Notes: generated by a model from the letters alone, not told the origin. A stretch of 64,000 bases of DNA from Thermohalobaculum sp039027855 (GCA_039027855.1 JBCCJI010000010.1:82730-146729); one strand, 5' to 3'. Numbered from the stretch's first letter, positions 8,024 to 17,711 are shown. A program made the numbers and translations.

Positions 8024-8848
8024 ATGAAAACCCTGTCCGAGACCCGTGCCCATGGCGGGGTTCAAGGCGTCTATGTCCACCCGTCGCGCGCCTGCGGCTG
8101 CGACATGACCTTCGCCGTTTATCTCCCGCCAGCCGGCGAGGCGGGCCCGGTGCCCTGCCTCTGGTACCTCTCGGGCCTGACCTGCACGCATGAGAACGCG
8201 ATGACCAAGGCCGGGGCACAGCGTTGGGCCGCCGAGGCCGGGCTGGCGCTGGTCTTCCCCGATACCTCGCCAAGGGGCGAAGGCGTTGCCGATGACGCGG
8301 CCTTCGACCTCGGTCAGGGCGCGGGCTTCTATGTCGATGCGACCGAAGACCCCTGGGCCGATCACTTCAACATGCGTGAATACGTGACCGAGGAGCTACA
8401 GACCCTGGTCTCGACCGAGTTCGGGATCGACGAGGCGCGCCAAGGGATCACCGGCCATTCGATGGGCGGCCACGGCGCCCTCACGCTGGCGATGGCTTTC
8501 CCCGATCTCTACCGCTCGGTCTCGGCCTTCTCGCCCATCGCCAATCCGTCGGCCTCGGACTGGGGCATGAAGCAGCTTGGCGCTTATCTCGGCGGCGATG
8601 CATCGGTCTGGCGCGCCTATGACGCATCGGTCCAGCTGGCTGAAACCGGCTGGGGAGGCGAGATCCTGGTCGATCAAGGCAGCGACGATCAGTTTCTCCC
8701 GTTGCTCAAGCCCGAGGCCTTGGCCGGCGCGATGGCCGCGACCCGCACACCGGGCGCCTTCCGCATGCAGGCGGGATACGATCACAGCTATTTCTTCGTC
8801 GCCTCCTTCATGGAGGACCATGTGAACTGGCACGCTGATCGTCTCTAG
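8024..8848 (+). CDS. fghA: S-formylglutathione hydrolase
   Basis: 274-residue cytosolic serine esterase that hydrolyses S-formylglutathione to formate and glutathione, the last step of glutathione-dependent formaldehyde detoxification. Esterase D family landmarks are present: CLWYLSGLTCTHEN, and the GHSMGGHGAL nucleophile elbow with catalytic Ser near residue 146. The Asp near 221-222 (DQGSDDQFLP) and His near 254 (GYDHSYFF) complete the triad. Length matches the family. The usual partner, class III alcohol dehydrogenase, is not in the window. Confidence 0.95.
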   Translation: MKTLSETRAHGGVQGVYVHPSRACGCDMTFAVYLPPAGEAGPVPCLWYLSGLTCTHENAMTKAGAQRWAAEAGLALVFPDTSPRGEGVADDAAFDLGQGAGFYVDATEDPWADHFNMREYVTEELQTLVSTEFGIDEARQGITGHSMGGHGALTLAMAFPDLYRSVSAFSPIANPSASDWGMKQLGAYLGGDASVWRAYDASVQLAETGWGGEILVDQGSDDQFLPLLKPEALAGAMAATRTPGAFRMQAGYDHSYFFVASFMEDHVNWHADRL

Positions 8849-9079
8849 GCGCCCGAGCCCGAGGTACGTGGTGCTGTGGCGCCATGCCGCGCCTGTCTCA
8901 TCCTGCGCCGCACCACGGAACTGAGTAGGCGGAGCCGCCCGAAATGCGCTACGTTGGTCGTGGGCCAACGGGTGGCTGGACCAGATCGGATGACATCTCA
9001 ATCGGCATTGCCGATGCACGCAGGACGCTCCGCCGCGCGCGCCACCGGCCGTGGCGCGGGGCGCCAGCGTGCTGTGTGC

Positions 9080-11569
9080 ATGACGCCTTTGCGCTGGCTC
9101 TTCGTCGCTGGTTTTGCAGCGCTGGTGGTGCCCCTTGCCGGATGCGACGAAACCGACCGTATCGCCTTTGACGAGCAGATGGCCGAGGGCCGCGCCGCGG
9201 AGATCGCCGGCGATAAGGCCGCGGCGCGCGAGGCCTATCACCGCGCCGTCGCGCTCGACGAGGATTCGGCCATCGCCCATGTCGCGCTCGGCGAATTGGC
9301 CGAGCGCGAGCGACTGTGGCGCCCCGCACTCAATCACTACTACCGCGCCACCCGGTCGACCAATCCGGGGCCCGCGCCGTTCCTGCACCTCGCGCGCCTC
9401 AATGCCGAACGCGGCGCGCTGGAGCAGGCGCTGCGTTACGTGATTGCCGCCTATCGCTTCGTCCCGAATGACGCGGCGGTGCTGAGCCAAAAGGCGATCC
9501 TGCTTGGCCGTGTCGGCCTCAGCGAAGCCGCCGTCAGCAACGCCGAGGCCGCATTGGCCCTCGCGCCGCGCGACGTGTCGGCCACGCTTGCCTATGTCCG
9601 GCTGCGGATCGCGCGAGACGGGCCCGATAAGGCGCTGCAGGCCCTCTCCCGGCTGGCCGGTCGCGATGATCCTGACGTGGTGGCGCTCGCGCTCGATCTG
9701 CTCGACCGCCTGGGACGACCAGACGAGGCGATCGATCAGCTGCGCGCCCGCGTCGCAATGTGGCGCAACCTGGCACGGGCCGACGGTGTGGCAGACACAG
9801 CCTGGCGGACCCTCCGCGAACCGCTGGTGCTCGACCTCGCTGAGCGGCAGCTCCGTGCCGGCGATCTGACGGGCGCCACGGCGACGCTGTCGCGCTGGCT
9901 GGAGGTCGATCCCGAGGCGATGGGCGTGCTCGACCGGTTGGTGGATCTGGTCTTTGTCGACCGCGGTCTTGCCGAGGCGGAGGCAGTCTTGGCGCAGGCC
10001 GTCGCCCGCGCACCGCTGCCACCGACGCCGCCGCAGGGTTTGTTCACGGCAGGCTCCGATCCCGTTTTGCAAGAGCGAGAACTGCGCGTCGCCCGCTTTG
10101 CCCAGCTACGGGCACGCCTGCTCGTTATGGCGGGGCGAACCGCCGAGGCCGCGACCCTGATCGAGGCACCCGGCGTCGCCGAGGGCCTGACAGCGCTCAG
10201 GACCGATCTCATCCTATCCAAGGCGCGGCACTGGCACGCCGCGGGCTATCCCGACCGCGCGCTCTCCATGCTGGCCGCACTGGTCCTTGACCGAGCGCAT
10301 GAACCGGCCGCGGCCCGTGCCTTCGTCGATCATGCCCTTGTCACCGGAGAGGTGGAGGCAGCGCATGAGATCCTGGATCGGGCCATCGTGATCCATGGCG
10401 CCGCCAGGGCCCCAGCCGAAACACTGGTCGCCATGGCAGATCTCGAGGCGGCGCTCGGAAATGCCCGAAAGGTGGCGGCGCTCTATGATACCTCGCTGGC
10501 GCGCGCTGCGGCCGATCCCGCAACGCTCGCCGGGGTGATCCGCTTCGAGTTCAGCCTCGGACAGTCAACCGCGGCGCGGAAGCGAAGCAGCGCGGCCCTC
10601 CGCGACCGGCCGTTCAGCCCCGAATTGCTGGAGACCGAGGTCGGTATCCGCCTCGCCGCGGGTCAGGTGGCACCGGCACGCCGGCTGATCCGCAAGGCGG
10701 CCGCCGATGCGAAGGCGCGCGGCGACCGCATGCCGATGCCATCGCTCGCCGTCGACATGGCCCTCGCCTCGGCCAGGGCCGGTGACGATCCCGCCGCGCA
10801 GATCACGGCGCTGGCGCGCATGCTCATCGAGGACCCTGACTGCACAGCGCCCGCCATCGCCGAGAACGCCGCGCTCCGCGCCCTGGCCATTCTGCGCGGC
10901 ATGGGCGGCGACACACAGCGATTGCAGGATGACCTGCGCCAGATCGCGGAGACCGCGATCCAGCGTGCACCGGGCCTGCCGAGCGGCTGGCGCCTCATGG
11001 CCGCGCTGCAGGTCGACAGCAATGCCGCACTCAACGTTCTCGACCAGGGCCTGACACGCACCGCGCAGACGGCGCCGCTCCGCGAAGACCGGGCAAGCCT
11101 GCTCGAGGCGCTCGGTCGCACCGACGATGCGCTCGCCGAGCGCCGGCTGCTCTTCGCCCATGACCCCGCCTCGCGCCGGGCGGTGAACAACTATGTCAGC
11201 CTCGCGCTTGAGGCAGAGACGCTGAACACCCGGCGCCTCGACGATCTCGCGGCCCTGGCCGAGCGGCTGCAGGGAGCGGCTACCCCGCACTTTCTCGACA
11301 CGCTCGGCTGGTTGGCCGTGCTCTCTGGCGACGATGCCCGCGGCCTCGCCCTTCTCGAACAAGCGGCCGACGCGCTGCCCGATAGCGCGCTTGTGCATTA
11401 CCATCTCGGGATCGCCCAAGGTCGCCTGGGTCGGATTGAGGCATCCAAGGCAACAATGAGGCAGGCGCTGTCGCTCGACAGCCACAAAGTCTTCAGATAC
11501 CACGACTATGCCGAGCGACTGATCAACGACCGGTTGCGCACAGCTGACGACCCATATCCGAAGCCATGA
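9080..11569 (+). CDS. TPR-repeat lipoprotein of the exopolysaccharide locus (PrsT-like)
   Basis: 829-residue protein beginning with a lipoprotein signal (hydrophobic FVAGFAALVVPLAGC; lipobox LAGC with Cys near residue 17). The rest is alpha-helical tetratricopeptide repeats (for example AREAYHRAVALDEDSAIAHVALGEL). The size and TPR-lipoprotein build resemble PEP-CTERM system PrsT proteins, which accompany exopolysaccharide loci. The frame is open 68 codons upstream, but only the ATG at 9080 puts the signal peptide at the N-terminus; no strong ribosome site is visible. It is paralogous in design to the TPR lipoprotein at 19287-21710 at the other end of the locus. Probably a periplasmic scaffold for polymer assembly; that role is inferred. 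Confidence 0.8.
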   Translation: MTPLRWLFVAGFAALVVPLAGCDETDRIAFDEQMAEGRAAEIAGDKAAAREAYHRAVALDEDSAIAHVALGELAERERLWRPALNHYYRATRSTNPGPAPFLHLARLNAERGALEQALRYVIAAYRFVPNDAAVLSQKAILLGRVGLSEAAVSNAEAALALAPRDVSATLAYVRLRIARDGPDKALQALSRLAGRDDPDVVALALDLLDRLGRPDEAIDQLRARVAMWRNLARADGVADTAWRTLREPLVLDLAERQLRAGDLTGATATLSRWLEVDPEAMGVLDRLVDLVFVDRGLAEAEAVLAQAVARAPLPPTPPQGLFTAGSDPVLQERELRVARFAQLRARLLVMAGRTAEAATLIEAPGVAEGLTALRTDLILSKARHWHAAGYPDRALSMLAALVLDRAHEPAAARAFVDHALVTGEVEAAHEILDRAIVIHGAARAPAETLVAMADLEAALGNARKVAALYDTSLARAAADPATLAGVIRFEFSLGQSTAARKRSSAALRDRPFSPELLETEVGIRLAAGQVAPARRLIRKAAADAKARGDRMPMPSLAVDMALASARAGDDPAAQITALARMLIEDPDCTAPAIAENAALRALAILRGMGGDTQRLQDDLRQIAETAIQRAPGLPSGWRLMAALQVDSNAALNVLDQGLTRTAQTAPLREDRASLLEALGRTDDALAERRLLFAHDPASRRAVNNYVSLALEAETLNTRRLDDLAALAERLQGAATPHFLDTLGWLAVLSGDDARGLALLEQAADALPDSALVHYHLGIAQGRLGRIEASKATMRQALSLDSHKVFRYHDYAERLINDRLRTADDPYPKP

Positions 11570-11619
11570 TGGCGGGCCGCCGAACGAGATGCGCAACAAA
11601 GCGATAAGTGTCAGCGCCG

Positions 11620-12540
11620 ATGTATGAACGTTTTTATCAGCTGAACGCCCGACCGTTCCTGACCGTGCCTGACCCGAGCTTTCTGTTCTGGTCGGAGGGG
11701 CACGAACTTGGCTACACGATGCTGCGCTATGGTCTTGAGACCCGGGCGCTGATCACCGTGATCACCGGCGAGATCGGTGCCGGCAAGACGACGCTGCTCC
11801 GCCACATGATGAACGACCTGCCCGAGGACGTGACCATGGGTCTCGTCTCCAACATGCAGGAGGGGCGCGGCGACCTCTTGCACTGGGTGATGATGGCGCT
11901 GGACCAGGACTTCGACGACGAGCCCTATGTGAAGCTGTTCCGCCGCTTCCAGGATTTCGTGATCTCCCGCTATGCCGACGGGCGGCGCGTGATGGTGGTG
12001 ATCGACGAGGCACAGAACCTGTCGGTCAAGCAGCTGGAAGAGCTGCGCATGCTGTCGAACATCAATGCCGACCGCGATGAGCTGCTGCAGATCGTGCTGG
12101 TGGGCCAGCCGCAGCTGCGCGACCTGCTGGCGCGGCCCGAGTTGACGCAGTTTGCGCAGCGCATCGCCGCCGATTTCCACCTGCCCCGCCTCTCGGCCGA
12201 TGACACGGTGTCCTACATCAATCACCGGCTCGAGGTGGCGGGTGGGCGCTGGCAGGTCTTCCCGCCCAAGACCTGCCATCTCATCCACGAGGTCACCGGC
12301 GGCGTCCCGCGGCTGATTAACATCCTCTGCGATCTCGCCCTGGTCTACGGCTTCTCAAGCGAGCGTGAGGTGATCGACGAGGACCTTTTGTGGGAATTCC
12401 TGTCCTCGATCCGTCGACATGGGATATATGCGCACCTGTCGGGGCGGGGCATGCCGCCGAAACTTGTGGCGTCCGGCGAGGGGGCGCTTGGCGAGGCACG
12501 TCCCGGCAGCGCAGGCCCGCGCGACGGGGCCGGCTTTTAG
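11620..12540 (+). CDS. ExeA-like AAA ATPase associated with exopolysaccharide export
   Basis: 306-residue P-loop ATPase. The start (MYERFYQLNARPF) is typical of ExeA/GspA-type and XrtA-associated ATPases. Walker A is GEIGAGKTT (about residues 50-58), Walker B is VMVVIDEAQ (about 124-132), and a sensor-like GGVPRLINILCD follows. Unlike GspA it has no C-terminal membrane helix or peptidoglycan-binding domain; the tail after residue 270 is Gly/Ala-rich and probably disordered. The ATG at 11620 is preferred over a GTG 12 nt upstream from family comparison. Lies between a TPR lipoprotein and the Wzz-like gene, as in XrtA loci. Confidence 0.85.
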   Translation: MYERFYQLNARPFLTVPDPSFLFWSEGHELGYTMLRYGLETRALITVITGEIGAGKTTLLRHMMNDLPEDVTMGLVSNMQEGRGDLLHWVMMALDQDFDDEPYVKLFRRFQDFVISRYADGRRVMVVIDEAQNLSVKQLEELRMLSNINADRDELLQIVLVGQPQLRDLLARPELTQFAQRIAADFHLPRLSADDTVSYINHRLEVAGGRWQVFPPKTCHLIHEVTGGVPRLINILCDLALVYGFSSEREVIDEDLLWEFLSSIRRHGIYAHLSGRGMPPKLVASGEGALGEARPGSAGPRDGAGF

Positions 12541-12733
12541 CGTGCCGGTGTCTAAAAGCGGCGCAGGCCCGAATATCGGGCGCGCCCATGGTGACGAAAG
12601 GGCGGGGATCGCGAGCCCGCGCCTGCGGTGGTGGAGAATGGGCCGGATGCCTCGAACCCGGGTGGTGTAGGGCAGGCTTTCTGGGCGCGCTGACGCCCGC
12701 GTGACAGGGATCCCTCGGGGGAGGGGGCTGACC

Positions 12734-14326
12734 ATGAACGATACCGAACGTCCGATCGATCTGCGCGACTATATCGACGCGGTTCTGCGGCGGTGGCTGC
12801 TTTTTGTGGTGCTGGTGCCGATCTTCGGGCTGGGCGGCATCATGGTCGCCTATGTGCTGCCCCCAGTCTATGAGGCCCGCGCTAGGATCCTGGTCGAGAG
12901 CCAGGCGATCTCGTCAGATCTCGTTCAATCGACCGTCACCTCCAACGCGGCCGAGCGGCTGCGCGTGATCGAACAGCGGCTGCTCACGCGGCGTAACCTG
13001 TTGCAGGTCATCGAGGATCTCGATCTCTTCCGGGACGAGATCGGGATGACACCGACCGAAAAAGTCGACACGCTCCGCTCCGGCACCCGGATCGCGCCCA
13101 TCGTCACCGGGCGTGGCCGCGATGTGACGGCGTTTACGATTACCTACAAATCCTCCAGTCCCGACCAGGCGGCCGCGGTCGTCAACGAGTTCGTCTCGCT
13201 GTCGCTGGAAGAAAACGTGCAGGCGCGCAGCCGGCGCGCCGCAGAGACCAAGGACTTCTTCGCCTCGCAGGCGGATCGCCAGCTAACCGAGCTGCTGGAT
13301 CTCGAAGAGGCCATCGCCAAGTTCAAGCAGGACAACGCGCTGTCCTTGCCAGGATCCTTGCGGTTCCGGGAGGAAGAGCTCTCCGCACTCCAAAGTTCGA
13401 TGTTTGATCGTGAGCGCGAGCTTTTGCAGTTGGAGGAATCGCGCCGCCAGCTGCAGCTGACGCTGGAGAACGGGATCAGCATCGAGAGCGTGATCGACCA
13501 GCTGTCGGATCAGCAGCGCGAACTGCGCGAGCTTGAGCGGAACCTGATCGTGAAGCGCGCGGTCTTTGCCGAGAGCCATCCGCAGATCCGCTCGCTGCAA
13601 GCACGCATCACGGCGCTGGAGGCAGCACTGGGGCCCGAGGCGCGCGTCAGGGCCGAGGAGTTGATCGCCAACCGTCGCGGCGAACTGGAGCGTGAGCTGG
13701 CGCTCGTCGCCAACCGCCGCGCCCTGCTCGAAAAGCAGCAGTCCGACGCGATCGACAAGCAGTCCGAGCTTCGCGAGGCGATCGGCAAGGCACCCGAGGT
13801 CGAGATCGAGCTCGCGGCGCTGGAGCGTCGCTATGCGGGCCTCACGGCGCAGTATGAGGAAACCCGCAACAAGCTCGCCTTTGCCCAGACCGGCGAGGAG
13901 TTGGAGGTCAATCGGCAGGCCGAGCGGTTCGAGGTGATCGAGCAGGCCGAACAGCCGACGACGCCCATCGCGCCCAACCGGCGCCTGATCGCGGCGACGG
14001 GCTTTGCCGGTGGCATCGCTGCGGCGTTCGCGCTGATCATCTTTGCCGAGCTGATGAACCAGAGCGTGCGCACCGCCTCCGACCTCGAGCGGACGCTAAA
14101 CCTGCGCCCCGTGGTCACGATCCCCTATATCGAGACCGAGCAAGAGGTGCGAAAACGCGTCTGGCGCCTTCGGATCGCCATCCTGACCGTGCTCGTGCTT
14201 GTGCCAAGCGCGCTCTACGCGATCGACCAGCACTACATGCCGCTGCAGCTTCTGGTGGAGCGCGTGCTGGAACGCACGGGGCTGATGAATTTCCTTGAGA
14301 TCGTGCGCGAGCGGCTGGCCAGATGA
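12734..14326 (+). CDS. Wzz-family polysaccharide chain-length determinant (PCP)
   Basis: 530-residue inner-membrane co-polymerase. A short cytoplasmic N-terminus (IDLRDYIDAVLRRW) leads into TM1 (about 21-42). A periplasmic domain with a long coiled coil (about 170-400, rich in Glu/Arg/Leu heptads) follows, then a second TM (AATGFAGGIAAAFALIIFAELM) and a third helix near VWRLRIAILTVLVLVPSALYAI. The third helix and coiled coil match the chain-length protein of XrtA-type loci. The ATG at 12734 follows a GGGGAGGGGG ribosome site. It carries no kinase domain; the ATPase is the separate next gene. Controls polymer length and couples synthesis to export. Confidence 0.88.
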   Translation: MNDTERPIDLRDYIDAVLRRWLLFVVLVPIFGLGGIMVAYVLPPVYEARARILVESQAISSDLVQSTVTSNAAERLRVIEQRLLTRRNLLQVIEDLDLFRDEIGMTPTEKVDTLRSGTRIAPIVTGRGRDVTAFTITYKSSSPDQAAAVVNEFVSLSLEENVQARSRRAAETKDFFASQADRQLTELLDLEEAIAKFKQDNALSLPGSLRFREEELSALQSSMFDRERELLQLEESRRQLQLTLENGISIESVIDQLSDQQRELRELERNLIVKRAVFAESHPQIRSLQARITALEAALGPEARVRAEELIANRRGELERELALVANRRALLEKQQSDAIDKQSELREAIGKAPEVEIELAALERRYAGLTAQYEETRNKLAFAQTGEELEVNRQAERFEVIEQAEQPTTPIAPNRRLIAATGFAGGIAAAFALIIFAELMNQSVRTASDLERTLNLRPVVTIPYIETEQEVRKRVWRLRIAILTVLVLVPSALYAIDQHYMPLQLLVERVLERTGLMNFLEIVRERLAR

Positions 14327-14417
14327 CCGCCAAGCGACGGATGAACGACTGCGCTGCGGCGTCGATGTTAATGTCGATGCCGATGTTGGCGACAGCCAAG
14401 ACTGGGGAGCGGGGCCA

Positions 14418-15326
14418 ATGGTCGAACGCCTGAAAGACGCGATTACCAAGGCCCGGGCCCGCCGTGACGGCAGCGTCGGCGCCCCCTTGGGCCTGCACGC
14501 AAACGCCGGCCTCGCTGGCACCGCCGCGGCACCGCCCTCGCCCGCCGCGCAAGTGGATGAACTCTGGGCCAATCTGGCCGAGTTGCCGATCGACGCCGAC
14601 CGTATGCGGCGCGAGCGGATCGTCGCCTTCCAGAAGACCGATCCTAGCCACGTCACGTTTGACGTGCTGCGCACCCGCCTGCTGAAGGTGATGCGCGAGA
14701 ACGGCTGGACCAGGCTTGCCATCACCTCGCCCACCAAGGGTTGCGGCAAGACGGTCATCACGATGAACCTCGCCTTCTCGCTGTCGCGCCATCCGAACTT
14801 CAAGACCATGCTGATCGACATGGACCTGAAGGCACCGCGCATCGCCTCGGTGCTGGGGGCCACGGGCAAGCGCCAGATCTCATGGTTTCTCTCCGGCCAG
14901 ACCGCGCCCGAGACCTATATGAACCGCATCGGTGAAAACCTGGCTGTGGCGCTGAACAACACGCGCGTGCGCGACAGCGCCGAGCTGATCGAGAACCCCA
15001 CGACCGAAGCCTCGATCGCCCATGCCCAACGGCGCATGCGCCCCGAGATCACGCTGTTCGACCTACCACCGATGCTGGTGAACGACGATGCGCTCGCCTT
15101 CACCTCCGTGGCCGATTGCGTGATGCTGGTGATCTCGGCGGGCGAAAGCCGCGCCGCCGATATCGACGAGTGCGAGCGGTTGCTCTCGGCCAATACCAAT
15201 TTCCTCGGCATCCTGCTTAACAAGCACCGCGACCCGCGCCGCGACCCCTACGCCTACGGCTACGGGTATGGCTATGGCGGCTACGGCTATGGCGGCGGGG
15301 GCGGCTACGGCAACGAGAAGGGCTGA
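14418..15326 (+). CDS. CpsD/CapB-like tyrosine-autokinase-type ATPase with Tyr/Gly-rich tail
   Basis: 302-residue cytoplasmic partner of the chain-length protein. The core contains a deviant P-loop TSPTKGCGKTV (about 103-113), where BY-kinases usually have a GEGKS/T core, and a Walker A' MLIDMDLKAP (about 131-140). After about residue 275 the protein ends in a Tyr/Gly tail with eight tyrosines. BY-kinases normally carry a C-terminal Tyr cluster that is phosphorylated in trans, so kinase function is plausible. The ATG at 14418 follows GGGGAGCGGGG. The gene start lies about 90 nt after the Wzz-like stop. Confidence 0.83.
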   Translation: MVERLKDAITKARARRDGSVGAPLGLHANAGLAGTAAAPPSPAAQVDELWANLAELPIDADRMRRERIVAFQKTDPSHVTFDVLRTRLLKVMRENGWTRLAITSPTKGCGKTVITMNLAFSLSRHPNFKTMLIDMDLKAPRIASVLGATGKRQISWFLSGQTAPETYMNRIGENLAVALNNTRVRDSAELIENPTTEASIAHAQRRMRPEITLFDLPPMLVNDDALAFTSVADCVMLVISAGESRAADIDECERLLSANTNFLGILLNKHRDPRRDPYAYGYGYGYGGYGYGGGGGYGNEKG

Positions 15327-15575
15327 GGCTGGCTCACCTCGACCCCTCCCGGTTCCGCCGCCGCCTCTCCGGACGCGGTGTCTGGCCGCGCAGCGCGAGC
15401 GGTCGCCCGGGCGGGCCTCGCGCTGCTCCCGCCATCTCTGTTGCGCCCCTCTGTTGCGCAGTGGCGTCACTTACCCCGCGAAAGACACGCACCATGCGGG
15501 CATGTCTGCCCTTTGCATGGGCAACCGAGCCCCTGATGCTGTTATTGGCCACGGTCGTTCCAGGAGGGTCTTCGC

Positions 15576-16244
15576 ATGCGCCTGCCGCTCGTCGTTTTGC
15601 TCATGCTCGTCTTTGCCCTGCCACTTCCGGCAGTCGCGCAGTCGTCCGACGAGGCGGAGGCCGATGATGGCCCGCGCGTTGACAATGCCTTCGTGCTCCG
15701 CCCGGGCGATATCCTCAGCGTTTCGGTGCTCGAAGACGCCAACCTGAACCGTCAGTTGCTGGTCCGCCCGGACGGCAAGATCTCGATGCCGATCGCCGGC
15801 ACCATCGACGCGGCCGGTAAAACACCCGAGCAGATCCAGCGCATCATTCTGGCAAGGCTCGCGCGCGATTTCATCACGCCGCCCACGGTGGACGTCTCGC
15901 TCTCCTCCCTCGGCCTGGCAAACCAGCAGCGCCAGCAAAACGATGTCATCGAGGAAGAGGAGCTCGAGGCCGGGCAGGTCTTTGTCATCGGCCAGGTGAG
16001 CCGCCCGGGCCCTGTGCCCTTCGATCTCGAAAAACCCTTCGACGTGCTGCAGGCGCTCGCCATCGCCGGTGGTGTGAGCCCCTTCGCCGCAGTCAGCCGC
16101 ATCCAGATCCGCCGTCGCGGCGATGCCGGTGAGGAGATCACGCTCTTTGACTACGAGCTGATCGAGGACGGCGTGATCGGCGAGATCATCACGCTGGAGG
16201 ATGGCGACGTCATCGTCGTGCCAGAGCGCGGCCTCTTCGAATGA
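15576..16244 (+). CDS. Wza/BexD-type polysaccharide export protein
   Basis: 222 residues with a Sec signal peptide (MRLPLVVLLMLVFALPLPAVAQ). The polysaccharide-export domain (VLRPGDILSVSVLEDANLNRQ...VRPDGKISMPIAGTIDAAG) is followed by an SLBB-like domain (FVIGQVSRPGPVPF ... LQALAIAGGVSPFAA). There is no lipobox Cys, and at 222 residues it is shorter than E. coli Wza and lacks a C-terminal outer-membrane helix, so another component, such as the barrel encoded next, may complete the outer-membrane channel. AGGAGGG lies 7 nt before the ATG. The 250 bp before this gene hold no other gene. Confidence 0.9.
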   Translation: MRLPLVVLLMLVFALPLPAVAQSSDEAEADDGPRVDNAFVLRPGDILSVSVLEDANLNRQLLVRPDGKISMPIAGTIDAAGKTPEQIQRIILARLARDFITPPTVDVSLSSLGLANQQRQQNDVIEEEELEAGQVFVIGQVSRPGPVPFDLEKPFDVLQALAIAGGVSPFAAVSRIQIRRRGDAGEEITLFDYELIEDGVIGEIITLEDGDVIVVPERGLFE

Positions 16245-17623
16245 TCCAGGCACGATCCCGCCGCGCCGTCGGCAGCGGGGTCCAACGGCCATCGCCCCGC
16301 ACGGCCGGCAGACCACACGCGCGCCGCGGTGCTGCAGCGCGCCTGCTCGCCTTCGCGTTGGTGGGGGCGACGGCGTTACCCGCGACGGCGACGGCGCAGG
16401 ACTGGTCGCTTACCGGGCGTTTCGCTCAGGGCTTCTCCGCCGAAACCAACCGCACCCTCGATAATGAGGGGGATGACACGAGCTTTGGCTCGACGACCAC
16501 CCTCGGTCTCGAAGCGGCCTACCTGACACCGCGCACCCGTTGGGGGCTCTCGACCGGAGTTGCCCTTCGCGCCTTTACCGGCGGCGACAGCGACGAAGAT
16601 GTCGACATCGCCTCGCCACGGCTGAACGGTTCGGTGGCGCATGTCGGTATCGGCTGGCGATTGACGGGCAATGCCTCGTTCCGCCGGTCGAACACGAGCT
16701 TCAATTCGATCGCGGATGCCGTGGAGTTTCCGATCGATCCAGGCGGCGGAGATGGTGGCGGCGATGGGGGTGGCGGTGATGGCGGCGGCGACGCAGGTGG
16801 CGGTGATGGTGGCGGCGGCGATGGTGGGGGGGGCATCGGCACCGATATCGTCTCTGACGAAGACGCGACGCGCACCGACATCAGCTTTGCGACGGGCCTA
16901 ACACTGAACCTGACGCAGCTCGACACGGTGTCCTTCAATTTCGGCAGCAGCATCGTGCGCTTCTCCGAGAACGACGCCGATCTGGAGCCTTCGACCTCGT
17001 TCTTTGGCGGTGCCAACTTCAGCCGTCGCCTGACGCAGCGCACCTCGCTGAATACCGGGCTGTCGCTGCGCCAGTTCCAGATCGATGACGAGCGCAACAC
17101 CAGCAGCATCGGGTTCACGGCGCAGGCCGGCATCAGCCGCCAGGTCAGCCCGCGCATGTCAGCGTCCTTCAGCGCGGGTGCCACGCTGTCGCGGATCGAG
17201 CGTGATGCCTTCGGTATTCTCCCGGCCGAGACGACCACCACGATCAGCCCGTCGGGCACGGCCTCGATCACCTATCAGGAAGGCGAGACCCGCATCGGCC
17301 TGTCGCTGACACAAGCTGTGACGCCGGATTCCGATGGCGACATCAACGACCGGACCTCCATCGGCTTCAGATTCTCGCAGCCGATCAACCGGACGCAGTC
17401 CGTCTCGCTCTCCTCGGGGTTATCGCGGAGCAGCAGCACCGACGGCGATGGCGATAGCGGCACGGATATCGGCTTCGAGGTGTCGCCGTCCTACTCGATC
17501 CGGCTGACCGAAGACTGGCAGGCCTCGGTTTCGTACCGTTTCCGTCTCGGTAACGACGACAACGGTACGGCAATCTCCAACGGCGTGTTTCTCAACGTCT
17601 CACGCCCGCTCGTCTTATACTAA
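16241..17623 (+). CDS. Outer-membrane beta-barrel protein of the exopolysaccharide locus
   Basis: 460 residues; the ATG overlaps the export-gene stop (ATGA). An Arg-rich N-terminus precedes a signal sequence (LLAFALVGATALPATATAQ). The rest is alternating amphipathic strands (GLSTGVALRAF, SVAHVGIGWRLTGNASF, SVSYRFRLGND) ending in a C-terminal aromatic residue (VLY), as in barrel proteins inserted by BamA. Its place resembles the PEP-CTERM-associated barrel genes of XrtA loci and it may form the outer-membrane pore. Residues about 168-198 are an almost pure Gly/Asp stretch that would be a long extracellular or periplasmic loop, and the DNA there contains a run of eight Gs. Confidence 0.8.
   Translation: MIQARSRRAVGSGVQRPSPRTAGRPHARRGAAARLLAFALVGATALPATATAQDWSLTGRFAQGFSAETNRTLDNEGDDTSFGSTTTLGLEAAYLTPRTRWGLSTGVALRAFTGGDSDEDVDIASPRLNGSVAHVGIGWRLTGNASFRRSNTSFNSIADAVEFPIDPGGGDGGGDGGGGDGGGDAGGGDGGGGDGGGGIGTDIVSDEDATRTDISFATGLTLNLTQLDTVSFNFGSSIVRFSENDADLEPSTSFFGGANFSRRLTQRTSLNTGLSLRQFQIDDERNTSSIGFTAQAGISRQVSPRMSASFSAGATLSRIERDAFGILPAETTTTISPSGTASITYQEGETRIGLSLTQAVTPDSDGDINDRTSIGFRFSQPINRTQSVSLSSGLSRSSSTDGDGDSGTDIGFEVSPSYSIRLTEDWQASVSYRFRLGNDDNGTAISNGVFLNVSRPLVLY
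16742..16834 (+). repeat. In-frame GGN/GAT low-complexity repeat with a G8 tract
   Basis: Imperfect tandem GGN-GGN-GGN-GAT units encode (Gly)3-4-Asp repeats inside the beta-barrel gene. Positions 16826-16833 are eight consecutive G residues, a slippage-prone tract; gain or loss of one G would shift the frame. Confidence 0.85.
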
Positions 17624-17711
17624 GACGGTTGGCACTCGTTTGCCGAGTTGCGGCATGATACGCAGTGAGGCGTTAGGTGTGCCGGCCCAATAGCCGGGCG
17701 AACGGGGTTGT

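Noticed and set aside
8396..10072. 558-codon minus-strand ORF across fghA and the first TPR gene
   Set aside because: Antisense shadow of two well-supported genes; no homology features or ribosome site.
12567..12581. GCCCGA-ATA-TCGGGC palindrome between the ATPase and Wzz-like genes
   Set aside because: A 6-bp stem without U-run in GC-rich DNA is too weak to call a terminator or operator.
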